Source: an uncultured Alistipes sp.
GTDB taxonomy: Bacteria; Bacteroidota; Bacteroidia; Bacteroidales; Rikenellaceae
Length of the DNA stretch: 15,613 nucleotides
Assembly (NCBI GenBank): GCA_900552955.1
Contig: USBO01000030.1
Span: 1 to 15,613, forward strand
Reading direction: 5' to 3'
In this document: in pieces, positions 1 through 7,091 of the stretch
Numbering within the stretch: position 1 is the stretch's first letter
How the letters are laid out: each line of letters opens with the position of its first letter
Made by a program: the position numbers and the translations under genes
Notes under the pieces: generated by a model
Database searches by the model: none
Told to the model about the DNA's origin: nothing
Seen by the model: only the letters and a program-made list of their open reading frames with translations

Positions 1-785
1 CGGTCGACAAGACGATGGACGAGGTGGCCGGCTATGTCGATTTCCGTCAGCGGCTGACCCGCTGGCTGACGCTCGACGCCGGCGTGCGTCTTGACCACCA
101 CTCGCATTCCGGAACGGAGTGGGTGCCGCAGGGCGGTCTGTCGTTCCTGCTGCCGCACAACGCCCAGCTCAAGGCGACGGTCGGTAAGGGGTTCCGCTTC
201 CCCACGATCCGCGAGATGTATATGTTCCCGCCGCAGAACCCCGATCTCAGGCCCGAAAAGCTGATGAATTACGAACTTTCGTTCACGCAGCGCCTGCGCG
301 GGGGCGCGCTCGGCTACGGTGCGAGCGTCTACTATATCGACGGCGACAACATGATCCGCACGGTGCCGGTCGACGGCCGCATGATGAACGTCAACACGGG
401 CCGTATCGAGAATTGGGGCGTCGAGGGCGACGTGAGCTACCGCCTGAACGCCGTGTGGGCCATTTCGGCCAATTACAGCTACCTCCACATGCGCTATCCG
501 GTGGTGGCGGCTCCCGAACACAAGCTCTATGCGGGCGCCGATTTCACGCGCGGGCGCTGGCGGGCGTCGACCGGTGTGCAGTACGTCCGCGGGCTCTGCA
601 CGTCGGTGCAACCCCTGCTGACGGACGATTTCGTGCTGTGGGACGCCGACGTCACGTTCCGTGCGGCCCGCCGGCTCGAGCTGTTCGTGCGGGGCGAGAA
701 CCTGCTGGCGCAACGCTACGAGATCAATGCCGGATTTCCCATGCCGCGCGCCACGGTGCTGGGCGGCGTAAATATGAATTTCTGA
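1..785 (+). CDS. TonB-dependent outer-membrane receptor, C-terminal part (5' truncated by window)
   Basis: This is the end of an outer-membrane beta-barrel receptor that would import a ligand using TonB energy. The frame is open from base 3 with no stop, so the gene begins outside the window and the Met at base 15 is internal. About 260 residues are visible. They show the usual alternating barrel strands, the family motif NPDLRPEK (bases 239-262), a late ENLLAQRYE segment typical of the last strands, and a terminal phenylalanine (NMNF), the outer-membrane insertion signal. The plug, TonB box and signal peptide are not in view, so the ligand cannot be inferred from this part. Its TGA (783-785) shares a base with the next ATG (TGATG), so the two genes are very likely translationally coupled and functionally linked. 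The family assignment is secure; the substrate is unknown. Confidence 0.93.
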   Translation, partial: VDKTMDEVAGYVDFRQRLTRWLTLDAGVRLDHHSHSGTEWVPQGGLSFLLPHNAQLKATVGKGFRFPTIREMYMFPPQNPDLRPEKLMNYELSFTQRLRGGALGYGASVYYIDGDNMIRTVPVDGRMMNVNTGRIENWGVEGDVSYRLNAVWAISANYSYLHMRYPVVAAPEHKLYAGADFTRGRWRASTGVQYVRGLCTSVQPLLTDDFVLWDADVTFRAARRLELFVRGENLLAQRYEINAGFPMPRATVLGGVNMNF

Positions 786-2254
786 TGTTTATCTGCAACT
801 TCCGTTCGTTCTCACGATCTGTTTTCACGCTGCTGCTGGCCGTCGGGCTGACCGCGGCGCACGCCCACTCGGGCAAAGCGCGTTTCCATGCCGTCATCGA
901 CACCGACGGCGCTGCCGACGACCTGCGCACGCTGTGTCTGCTGCTGGGTAACCGCGAGGTGGAGGTGCTCGCCGTCACGACCTCCGAGGGCGCGCTGCTT
1001 CCCGACAGCGCCGCCGTGCGGGTGCGGGCGCTGCTGAACTCCTTCTATCATGAGGGCATTCCCGTGGGTGCGGGGCGTGCGGTGCAGGCTCCGGTGCCCG
1101 CGTGGCGCGCTCACTCCGAGCGGGTGGCGTGGGGCGATGCCGTCGGCTGCGAGTTCCCCGCGGCGAAGTCGCTGCTCGCGCAGACGCTCGCCGACGAGGA
1201 GGAGCGGGTGGTGGTCATCGCCCTCGGAGCTTTGACGAACCTCTCCGACCTGCTGCACGAGCGCCCCGATCTGGGCAGCCGCATCGAGCGGATCGTCTGG
1301 TACAACGACCGTGCGGAACCGCTGTCGGGGGCCAACTATGCCGTCGACCGTGCGGCGGCGCAGCATGTGCTGGCCAGCGGCGTGCCCGTGACCGTCGTGA
1401 CGGCCGATCCGTCGTGTCCGTTCGTCGTCACCCCCGCGCTGCTCGACGCGCTGGCGGCGGTGCCCACCCCCTATGCCCGCAAGATCGTCGCCACCCATCG
1501 CGCCGCGCCGCTGGCGGAGCTGGTCGCAGCCGGACATTTGCGGGTGTGGGACGATCTGACGGCTGTCTGGCTCTTCGCCCCCGAACTCTTTTCAGTGCGC
1601 AGGCTGAGCGCGACGGTCGATGTGTGCGCTCTGGCAGACGAAAGCGCCGTGCAGGGGGCGCAGGAGCAACTGACGGCGATCCTGCGCGGAAAGCCCGACA
1701 GCGAAAGCCGTGTCTTCTACGGATTTCCGGTCGACGGCGGCCTCTATGCGGCGGATGTGGCTCCGCTCGTCGATTCGGCCGTCGTCCGGCACGGGCCGAG
1801 CGAGTGGCGGGCCGCCGTGCTGACCAACGAGCTGCACGGGCATCTGGGAATCTATGCCACGATCGGCGTCAAGATGGGCATCCGCGCCCGCGAATATTTC
1901 AACATCGGGGTCGACGACATCCGTGTCGTGACCTTCGCCGGACATCGTCCGCCCGTGAGCTGCATGAACGACGGGCTGCAGGTGGGGACGGGAGCCTCCG
2001 TGGGCCACGGACTGATCGACGTGGCGCAGGTCGACGCACCGCGTCCCGAGGCCCGTTTCACCTTCAAGAACAAGACGATCCGGCTGGCACTCAAACCCGC
2101 GTATGCCGAGCGCATCCGCCGCGACGTGCAGCGCGGCGTCGCGCGCTACGGCGATCTGACCGAACCTTACTGGCAGTATGTCAGGGCGCTGGCGCTGCGC
2201 TACTGGCTCGATTTCGACCGGCACGAGATTTTCGAGCTCACGGTCGAGGAGTGA
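785..2254 (+). CDS. Secreted nucleoside hydrolase-like / FmdE-like fusion protein
   Basis: The protein has 489 residues. The start at 785 is chosen because it overlaps the receptor stop (TGATG) and gives a signal peptide (residues 1-27: arginines, then a Leu/Val/Ala core, then AHA), so the product should be periplasmic. The open frame runs further upstream, but only over the receptor gene. Residues about 34-300 resemble inosine-uridine nucleoside hydrolases: the N-terminal DTDGAADD (D39, D41, D45, D46) matches the calcium-binding DTDxxxDD signature, followed by ALGALTN and a late WDDLTAVW with D257. Residues about 340-489 resemble FmdE: HGHLG (H351, H353), GVKMG, then C393 in CMNDGLQ and TGASVGHG. 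FmdE-like domains are known as metal-binding modules, first named from formylmethanofuran dehydrogenase operons. The hydrolase half lacks the usual His before the last Asp (here D256) and the EFN triad is changed (GAN), so activity on ordinary nucleosides is doubtful. The real substrate is unknown. Confidence 0.85.
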   Translation: MFICNFRSFSRSVFTLLLAVGLTAAHAHSGKARFHAVIDTDGAADDLRTLCLLLGNREVEVLAVTTSEGALLPDSAAVRVRALLNSFYHEGIPVGAGRAVQAPVPAWRAHSERVAWGDAVGCEFPAAKSLLAQTLADEEERVVVIALGALTNLSDLLHERPDLGSRIERIVWYNDRAEPLSGANYAVDRAAAQHVLASGVPVTVVTADPSCPFVVTPALLDALAAVPTPYARKIVATHRAAPLAELVAAGHLRVWDDLTAVWLFAPELFSVRRLSATVDVCALADESAVQGAQEQLTAILRGKPDSESRVFYGFPVDGGLYAADVAPLVDSAVVRHGPSEWRAAVLTNELHGHLGIYATIGVKMGIRAREYFNIGVDDIRVVTFAGHRPPVSCMNDGLQVGTGASVGHGLIDVAQVDAPRPEARFTFKNKTIRLALKPAYAERIRRDVQRGVARYGDLTEPYWQYVRALALRYWLDFDRHEIFELTVEE

Positions 2255-2341
2255 CCGGCGGCGGGGCGGCGTGCGCGGTCGCCGGACGGGTCGCTGCGGG
2301 CGGGAGACTCTCCCGGCCGCTGAAAACGAGCGGGTGAAACG

Positions 2342-2372
2342 TTTGCTCGTTCGAAATATTTTCGTACCTTTG
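2342..2372 (+). promoter_or_regulatory. Promoter for tRNA-Ser (Bacteroidetes primary sigma type)
   Basis: A -33 box TTTG (2342-2345) is separated by 19 nt from a -7 box TACCTTTG (2365-2372). This matches the known Bacteroidetes consensus TTTG-N19-21-TAnnTTTG exactly at the fixed positions. Transcription would begin near 2379, leaving a leader of about 50 nt before the mature tRNA. It lies after the stop of the nucleoside hydrolase-FmdE gene, so the tRNA has its own promoter. Confidence 0.85.
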
Positions 2373-2431
2373 CCGCGACCGTGAGCGATGCGGGGCACAA
2401 ATGTGTCGGGGCGTCGACGGGTCGTATTCGA

Positions 2432-2519
2432 GGAAAGGTGCAGGAGTGGTTGAACTGGCCCGCCTGGAAAGCGAGTAAACCCCCAAAGGGTTTCAGGGGT
2501 TCGAATCCCCTCCTTTCCG
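2432..2519 (+). tRNA. tRNA-Ser (anticodon GGA)
   Basis: This 88-nt gene folds as a class II tRNA. The acceptor stem is GGAAAGG (2432-2438) with CCTTTCC (2512-2518) and discriminator G2519. The D stem is CAG/CTG. The anticodon loop is CTGGAAA (2464-2470) with anticodon GGA at 2466-2468, which reads UCC and UCU. The long variable arm pairs AAACCC with GGGTTT (2477-2482, 2488-2493). The T arm is AGGGG-TTCGAAT-CCCCT. The long variable arm and G discriminator are serine features. CCA is not encoded. The anticodon stem has one C-A mismatch (2460, 2474). Confidence 0.97.
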
Positions 2520-2533
2520 CAGTCCGAACAGCG

Positions 2534-2567
2534 AAAAGTCCGTGAAAGAAGTTCACGGACTTTTTTT
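2534..2567 (+). terminator. Intrinsic terminator after tRNA-Ser, probably bidirectional
   Basis: A perfect 11-bp stem (2536-2546 with 2552-2562, AGTCCGTGAA core) with a 5-nt loop is followed by a run of seven T (2561-2567). On the opposite strand the same hairpin is followed by four T, and it lies just beyond the stop of the convergent propeller gene (2589). It can therefore end both transcripts. Confidence 0.9.
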
Positions 2568-2588
2568 ATTCGACGCGTGCGACCGAAT

Positions 2589-3635
2589 TCATTCGGTACG
2601 CTCTCTTAACGGCAGGCGTAGGATGCAAGTCTTTTCGTCAGTCTGTTTCACAGCATAGAGATATTCGTCCTTTTCATCGACGCTTATCGGATATATCTCT
2701 TTGCCGGCATCGATCGTGCGGATATGATTTCCGTCCCAGTCGAACATCCATATCAAAGGTTGACGACTGTCGTTTTCTGAGGCCGTGTCGAAGAGGATAT
2801 AGATGTGCTTGTCGTTCGCGGTGGCCCCTTTGACCCCGTTGACGACCCCAGCGCGCTTTTTCGAGTATCGGAATCGACCTGAATCCGAGTAGTCGTATTG
2901 GTAGTTGTGAAGTAATAATTCTTTGACGAATTTTGCTTCCTGAGATGCAAACTCCATTAAAGAGAGCGTATATGTACCTACGATCGCAATCCGGTCGCTT
3001 TGTGAATTGCGAAAGAACCGGGATTGATGGAATCGACTCTTTACAATGTCGTTATAGTTCTTTTCCTCTTCCCAGAAATCGGGATAGTTTCCAAAGTAAG
3101 CCAGTGTTTCTGGATGATTGAGGGCGACCCATGCAAATCGGCCTTCTTTAAATGAGCCGCTGGCTAACAGTAAGGAATCGTCGAGAGGCAGACATCGGTC
3201 AATCGATCGGTCGAGCGTTAGTCTCTCTGTCGGGAGTTTTGTCTTTCCGGTTAAGAGATCGTATTTGTTGCCGCAAAAAAGCGTAGTGTTTCCGCGTGAG
3301 TGAAAAAAGATCTTATCGTTTTTGATGAGAATATTTATAGGAGGCATTCCTTCGAAAGGTCCTCTTCCTTTGTATAGAACACTGGCTAACACTTTTCCGG
3401 TCTTAACCGATGTCGCGGTTACCATAGGATCTGCACCGAAATCGCTTATCCACAGAACATCGCCATCTATTTGCAGATGTGAAGGATTCAGCAGCGGCGC
3501 ATCGGTGTTCACGATCGATCCGTCAATGCGTTCGACGGCGATCGACTCTTGCTGCTTCGGCGTACAAGAGGTCATTGTAACAAAAAGCAAATAAAAACCG
3601 ATCAAACGACTGCTGCCTTCTGTGAATTTTTTCAT
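2589..3635 (-). CDS. Six-bladed beta-propeller lipoprotein (BF3164 / TolB-like family)
   Basis: The protein has 348 residues from the ATG at 3635. This start is preferred to one ten codons upstream because it gives a normal MKK signal sequence ending in a lipobox (TMTSC, C24). It should therefore be a lipid-anchored periplasmic or surface protein. After the signal, repeats with the look of beta-propeller blades can be seen: HLQIDGDVLWISDFG near the N-terminus, KIFFHSRGN in the middle, KHIYILFD and LYAVKQTDEK near the end. This fits the Bacteroidales propeller lipoproteins of the BF3164/TolB-like type, whose role is not established. The gene lies 84 nt downstream of the NVEALA peptide gene with no terminator between, so the two are probably one operon. 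Base composition is clearly AT-richer than the flanking genes, which suggests acquisition by transfer. The family assignment rests on sequence memory, not a search. Confidence 0.75.
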   Translation of the reverse strand: MKKFTEGSSRLIGFYLLFVTMTSCTPKQQESIAVERIDGSIVNTDAPLLNPSHLQIDGDVLWISDFGADPMVTATSVKTGKVLASVLYKGRGPFEGMPPINILIKNDKIFFHSRGNTTLFCGNKYDLLTGKTKLPTERLTLDRSIDRCLPLDDSLLLASGSFKEGRFAWVALNHPETLAYFGNYPDFWEEEKNYNDIVKSRFHQSRFFRNSQSDRIAIVGTYTLSLMEFASQEAKFVKELLLHNYQYDYSDSGRFRYSKKRAGVVNGVKGATANDKHIYILFDTASENDSRQPLIWMFDWDGNHIRTIDAGKEIYPISVDEKDEYLYAVKQTDEKTCILRLPLRERTE

Positions 3636-3719
3636 AATTCCACTATGCGAAACTCTGCCATACATGTTACAAGGGGCACACTTGGACGAGATATGAAAGT
3701 AAAATTCAGTTGCCGCTTA

Positions 3720-3953
3720 TTAGGGCATATATAAAGTGGCAATTTTATTGCCGCTATCATCGTATGCTTCGGCACATATGCGGTCACCGCCGCTACAAAT
3801 GATTGTTCCGCCCTCTCCTTCGCCTGCAGCCAAAGCTTCAATATTCAAGATCAGTAGATTATCTGTTGAAGATCCATTGGCGAAACTCGCTTTGAGTGTC
3901 ATATAAGCACAAACGATGCACAAAACTCCCACAAATAAACAATTCTTTTTCAT
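3720..3953 (-). CDS. NVEALA-family small secreted peptide
   Basis: This 77-residue protein begins MKKN and has a hydrophobic export segment (residues about 5-22). The mature part contains NIEALA (residues 37-42), the near-invariant motif of the Bacteroidetes NVEALA family, followed by the typical small acidic glycine stretch AGEGEGG and two cysteines (C53, C60) that could form a disulphide. Proteins of this family are short and exported, of unknown function, and are commonly found beside six-bladed propeller lipoproteins, as here. A promoter with short leader lies directly upstream (3980-4011). It is the first gene of a probable two-gene unit with the lipoprotein gene. A role as a signal, toxin or structural peptide cannot be told from the sequence. 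Confidence 0.8.
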   Translation of the reverse strand: MKKNCLFVGVLCIVCAYMTLKASFANGSSTDNLLILNIEALAAGEGEGGTIICSGGDRICAEAYDDSGNKIATLYMP

Positions 3954-3979
3954 ATCCTGAAATTTTAAACGCTATCACT

Positions 3980-4011
3980 CAAAAATAATATATTTTTGTT
4001 TAAAATACAAG
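3980..4011 (-). promoter_or_regulatory. Promoter of the NVEALA peptide-propeller operon
   Basis: On the minus strand a -7 box TATTTTTG (3987 to 3980) matches TAnnTTTG. A -33-like CTTG (4011 to 4008) lies 20 nt upstream, one base off TTTG. The predicted start of transcription near 3973 gives a leader of about 20 nt before the ATG at 3953. Confidence 0.7.
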
Positions 4012-4096
4012 TTACGTGTAATATTTTTTTTGATACTGTCCCGCTTTAGGTTGTTTTAACGATTGCATATCGAGTTTTTCTCTTAGTTTTGTCTCG

Positions 4097-4237
4097 TTAG
4101 TAAAATTTGCATAACAGCGGTTCTGCGTTCGTAAAATCGAAAACGCTCTTCGGATGGTTCCGCAGAATGGCAGCCCGCAGCCTTGGCGGGCCGAAGGACG
4201 CGATAGTGCCCTCTGCCAGTCGCTCCTCCCCGGCCAT
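4097..4237 (-). CDS. Possible 46-codon small ORF in a GC-richer patch
   Basis: An ATG at 4237 opens a frame of 46 codons ending in TAA at 4097-4099. The product would start MAGEERLAEGTIASFG, carry a basic middle (PPRLRAAILRNHPKS) and end LLCKFY. It has no signal peptide and I know no family for it. The first two thirds are much richer in GC than the AT-rich sequence on both sides, so this may be a remnant of a mobile or ancestral sequence rather than a gene. A short perfect hairpin (GCCCGC 4173-4178 with GCGGGC 4186-4191) lies within it, so a structured RNA is an alternative. No convincing promoter is seen directly upstream. It is one of the few notable items in the roughly 500-nt stretch between 3954 and 4451. 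Confidence 0.25.
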   Translation of the reverse strand: MAGEERLAEGTIASFGPPRLRAAILRNHPKSVFDFTNAEPLLCKFY

Positions 4238-4451
4238 TTAAGGATGAATGCAATATTAAATCGTGTGCGATGTGGGTTGTAAGGATAGAGAAGGAGTAAA
4301 TATTATATCACAGAGAAAGAGGGTACATCGCAGCGCAAGTTGCCGTCGAACAATCGACGAAAAGATGTAAGAAGCGGGTGGTAACGATTTGCCGGTAGCG
4401 TAAGCGGCGGCGGGTTCGTAGATCCGTTTGATGGCGATTCGTGTCATGTCG
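4238..4451. other. Noncoding spacer downstream of the mechanosensitive channel gene
   Basis: I see no supported gene here. It holds a short perfect inverted repeat (CGTCGA-ACAA-TCGACG, 4344-4359) without a T-run on either strand, so it is not a clear terminator. The sequence changes from AT-rich at 4240-4310 to GC-rich near 4380, which marks the right edge of the AT-rich island. Confidence 0.5.
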
Positions 4452-5726
4452 TCACGTTTTGAGATGTGCGACGTCGCGCGTGTCGACACGCTGGAAGGCA
4501 TAGAGACCGAAGGCCGGCAGCACGGCGGCGAAGTGCTCCATGATCTCGGCCTGGATGGATTCGTAGCTCGGCCAGTTCTTGTCGGTGGAGAAGCAGTAAA
4601 TCTGAACGGGCAGGCCGTTCTCGGTGGGGGCCAGCGATCGCACCATCAGCATCAGATCGCGGCTGACGAAGGGGTGGCGGCGCAGGTAGAGTGCCATGTA
4701 GGCGCGCAGCAGACCGAGGTTGGTGTCGATGGTGCCGTTGACCAGCCCTTCGGGATTCTCCGTGTTGGCGACCTTGCCCGCAGCTGCCTGCCGCTGCTTG
4801 CGGTCGATGAACTGCGCCAGTTCGGCGTCGAAGTTCTTCATCCGTTCGAGAAATTCGGGTGTGCAGGGGCGGATGCAGTCGAGCCGCACCGCGTATTGGC
4901 GCATGATGCGCCGTCCGCCCGATTCGGTCATGCCGCGCCAGTTGACGAACGATTCGGAGACCAGCGAATAGGGAGGCACGGTGACGATCGTGTTGTCGAA
5001 ATTCTGCACCTTGATGACCGTCAGCGAGATGTCGGTCACGATGCCGTCGATGCCGTTGTGCGGCATCTCGATCCAGTCGCCGATACGCACCATGTCGTTC
5101 TCGGAGATCATCACGCCGGCCACCAGTCCCAGAATGGTGTCCCTGAAGATCAGCATCAGCACCGCGGTGAAGGCCCCCAGCCCCGTGATGAGGTTGACCG
5201 GTGATTTGCCGATGGTGATCGAGACGATGACGATGACGGCCAGACAGGTGAAGATCACCTGAAAGATCTGGATGAAGCCCTTCATCGGGCGGTTTTTCAG
5301 TTGGTCGTTGTTCCTGAGCGTGTCGCCCACCGTGTTGAGGATGGCGTTGACCGAAACGATCAGCGCGACGAAGAAGTAGATCCACGTGATCCTCTCGCTC
5401 ACGGTGAACCACGCCGTCTTGCGGTCGAAGGCGAAGGGCAGCAGCGCCGAGACGATCAGCGGCGGGATGAGCGCCGTCGATTTGCGGAAGACGCTGTAGC
5501 GGAAGAGCGAGTCGAAGAAGTCGAGGTGCTTGCGCCGGAGAATCCGTTTGGCCGCGCGCACGAGCAGGAAGTGGATGCCGGCCGCCACGACGAAGGCGAT
5601 GACGACGATGCAGACGAGAAACAGCATCTCGTCCAGCCTGTCGAGCAGGTGGCGCGGAATCCCCATCCAGGACAGGAAGCTTTTGATCCCGTGCAGCAGG
5701 GAGCGTGCGAATTCGGTTGTGTGCAT
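4452..5726 (-). CDS. MscS-family mechanosensitive ion channel (YbdG/MscM type)
   Basis: The product is an inner-membrane channel that should open under membrane tension and release solutes during hypo-osmotic stress. The ATG at 5726 gives 424 residues, close to E. coli YbdG; the frame extends 27 codons further upstream but that part is basic and lacks family resemblance. Hydrophobic segments lie at residues about 35-56, 85-100, 114-130 and 152-172. They are followed by the pore helix region (178-208, GLGAFTAVLMLIF then RDTILGLVAG) and the soluble beta domain (NDMVRIGDWIEMPHNGIDG). The stretch FVNWRGMTESGGRRI closely matches YbdG. A cytoplasmic C-terminal domain follows. The gene begins 77 nt after the umuC stop on the same strand with no clear promoter or terminator in the gap, so read-through from umuDC is possible. 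Confidence 0.92.
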   Translation of the reverse strand: MHTTEFARSLLHGIKSFLSWMGIPRHLLDRLDEMLFLVCIVVIAFVVAAGIHFLLVRAAKRILRRKHLDFFDSLFRYSVFRKSTALIPPLIVSALLPFAFDRKTAWFTVSERITWIYFFVALIVSVNAILNTVGDTLRNNDQLKNRPMKGFIQIFQVIFTCLAVIVIVSITIGKSPVNLITGLGAFTAVLMLIFRDTILGLVAGVMISENDMVRIGDWIEMPHNGIDGIVTDISLTVIKVQNFDNTIVTVPPYSLVSESFVNWRGMTESGGRRIMRQYAVRLDCIRPCTPEFLERMKNFDAELAQFIDRKQRQAAAGKVANTENPEGLVNGTIDTNLGLLRAYMALYLRRHPFVSRDLMLMVRSLAPTENGLPVQIYCFSTDKNWPSYESIQAEIMEHFAAVLPAFGLYAFQRVDTRDVAHLKT

Positions 5727-5803
5727 AAGGCGTTTTCGGCGGAGGCGGGCAGGGCGCGGGCCTCCGTCGCTGCGAGGAACAAAGAGTGTGCCTCGCGGCG
5801 GTC

Positions 5804-7090
5804 TCACGGATCGTCGGGGTGCGGTTCGTCGTCACGCGCCTTGGCCACCGGAATCTGATCGATGTCGGTGGTGTAGCGGGGCGAGAGATGTTCCTGCCGC
5901 ACGGGATAGGGATGCTCGCCCTGTGCGGCGATGCGCACCGTGCCCCTGCCCTGCGTGCGGTTCAGCCGGTCGAGCGTCTCCATCAGACGGATGTGCTTCG
6001 AGCGGTCGATGCAGCCGAAAAGCTCGGTCTGCACCCCGTGCGCCGGAGAGATTTCGCCCAGCAGCACCCCCGCGCGGCGGTAGGAGTAGCCCGCGCGGTA
6101 GGCTTCGCGCAGCGCGCGGACGGCCGCCGCCACGATCTCGAGCGTGCTGTCGGTCGGCGTGGGAAAGCGCACCGTGCGGCTGTCGTAGTGCTGAGGGGCT
6201 CCCTCCTTGTGGATGTCGGTGTGGATGAACACCAGCACCTCGCCGCACAGACTCCGCTGGCCGCGCAGCCGCTCGGCGCAGCGGGAGGCGAAGGCCGCCA
6301 CGGCGGCGTGGAGCGCATCCCAGTCGTCGACGGCGCGGGCGAAGGTGCGCGACGTGCGGATGCTCTTGCGGTCGGTCGGCGGTTCGAGTTCGAAACAGGG
6401 CTCGCCGCGCAGTTCGTGCCAGATGCGGCGGCCCGCGACGTGCATTTCGCCGCGGACGGTCGACTCGGGCAGACGGGTGAAGTCGTAGGCCGTGCGGATG
6501 CCGGCGGCCTGCAAGCGGCGGGTGTAGCGTCGTCCGATGCCCCAGACGTCTTCGATCGGGAAGCGGCGCAGCACCTTCTCGATATCCTCCGTGCGGTGCA
6601 TGCAGCAGCTCCCTTGCAGCCGGGGATATTGCTTGCAGAGTTTGCTGGCGATCTTGGCCAGCGTCTTGGTGGGGGCGATCCCCACGCTGACGGGGATGCC
6701 GGTCGACCGGCGGATCGTGCGGCTGATCTCGTGTCCCAGCCCGTCGAGCCGTGCGGGGTCGACGTCGCGCAGGTCGAGGAACATCTCGTCGATGGAGTAG
6801 GCTTCGGTGGCCGGCACGAACTGCCGCAGCAGCGCCATGACGCGGCGCGACATGTCGCCGTAGAGGGCGAAGTTGGCCGAGTAGACCGCCACGTCGTGCC
6901 GCCGGATCACGTCGCGCGCCTCGAAGAGCGGCTGCCCCATGGCGATGCCGAGCCGCTTGGCCTCGTTGCTGCGGGCGATGATGCAGCCGTCGTTGTTGGA
7001 GAGCACGACCACGGGCCGTCCCTCGAGCGAGGGGTCGAAGACCCGTTCGCAGCTCACGTAGAAGTTGTTGCAGTCGCACAGCCCGTACAT
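5804..7090 (-). CDS. umuC: Y-family DNA polymerase V catalytic subunit UmuC
   Basis: The protein has 428 residues (E. coli UmuC has 422) and is an error-prone translesion polymerase acting at damaged DNA with UmuD'. The ATG at 7090 is one base after the umuD stop and gives the family N-terminus MYGLCDCNNFYVSCERVF. The three catalytic carboxylates are visible and keep E. coli numbering: D6, then D101 and E102 in YSIDEMFLDL. The palm motif NNDGCIIARSNEAK (residues 32-45) is intact, as is the helix-hairpin-helix region DVWGIGRRYTRRL. Near the C-terminus EHLSPRYTTDIDQIP matches the conserved UmuC ending. The upstream open frame overlaps umuD and is not used. It forms an operon with umuD, as in other bacteria. 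Confidence 0.96.
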   Translation of the reverse strand: MYGLCDCNNFYVSCERVFDPSLEGRPVVVLSNNDGCIIARSNEAKRLGIAMGQPLFEARDVIRRHDVAVYSANFALYGDMSRRVMALLRQFVPATEAYSIDEMFLDLRDVDPARLDGLGHEISRTIRRSTGIPVSVGIAPTKTLAKIASKLCKQYPRLQGSCCMHRTEDIEKVLRRFPIEDVWGIGRRYTRRLQAAGIRTAYDFTRLPESTVRGEMHVAGRRIWHELRGEPCFELEPPTDRKSIRTSRTFARAVDDWDALHAAVAAFASRCAERLRGQRSLCGEVLVFIHTDIHKEGAPQHYDSRTVRFPTPTDSTLEIVAAAVRALREAYRAGYSYRRAGVLLGEISPAHGVQTELFGCIDRSKHIRLMETLDRLNRTQGRGTVRIAAQGEHPYPVRQEHLSPRYTTDIDQIPVAKARDDEPHPDDP

Positions 7091-7091
7091 C

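Noticed and set aside
413..784. Upstream extension of the nucleoside hydrolase-FmdE frame
   Set aside because: It overlaps the receptor coding region, while the start at 785 yields a proper signal peptide and coupled stop-start overlap.
2301..2315. CGGGAG-ACT-CTCCCG hairpin after the fusion gene as a terminator
   Set aside because: The stem is short and no T-run follows; it may help termination but the evidence is too weak.
4030..4060. GATACTGTCCCGCTTTAGG resembling the terminal repeat of an insertion sequence
   Set aside because: No matching inverted copy and no transposase remnant could be found in the window.
2515..4165. TTCCGCAG at the tRNA-Ser 3' end (2515-2522) repeated at 4158-4165, as a possible attachment-site pair
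   Set aside because: Only eight bases match, the repeat does not extend into the T arm, and no integrase gene is in the island.
4344..4359. Perfect 6-bp inverted repeat with ACAA loop
   Set aside because: There is no T-run on either strand and the stem is short, so neither a terminator nor an operator can be claimed.
4256..4501. Minus-strand frame of 81 codons overlapping the end of the channel gene
   Set aside because: It shows no signal, domain or promoter, and overlaps the channel gene in another frame.
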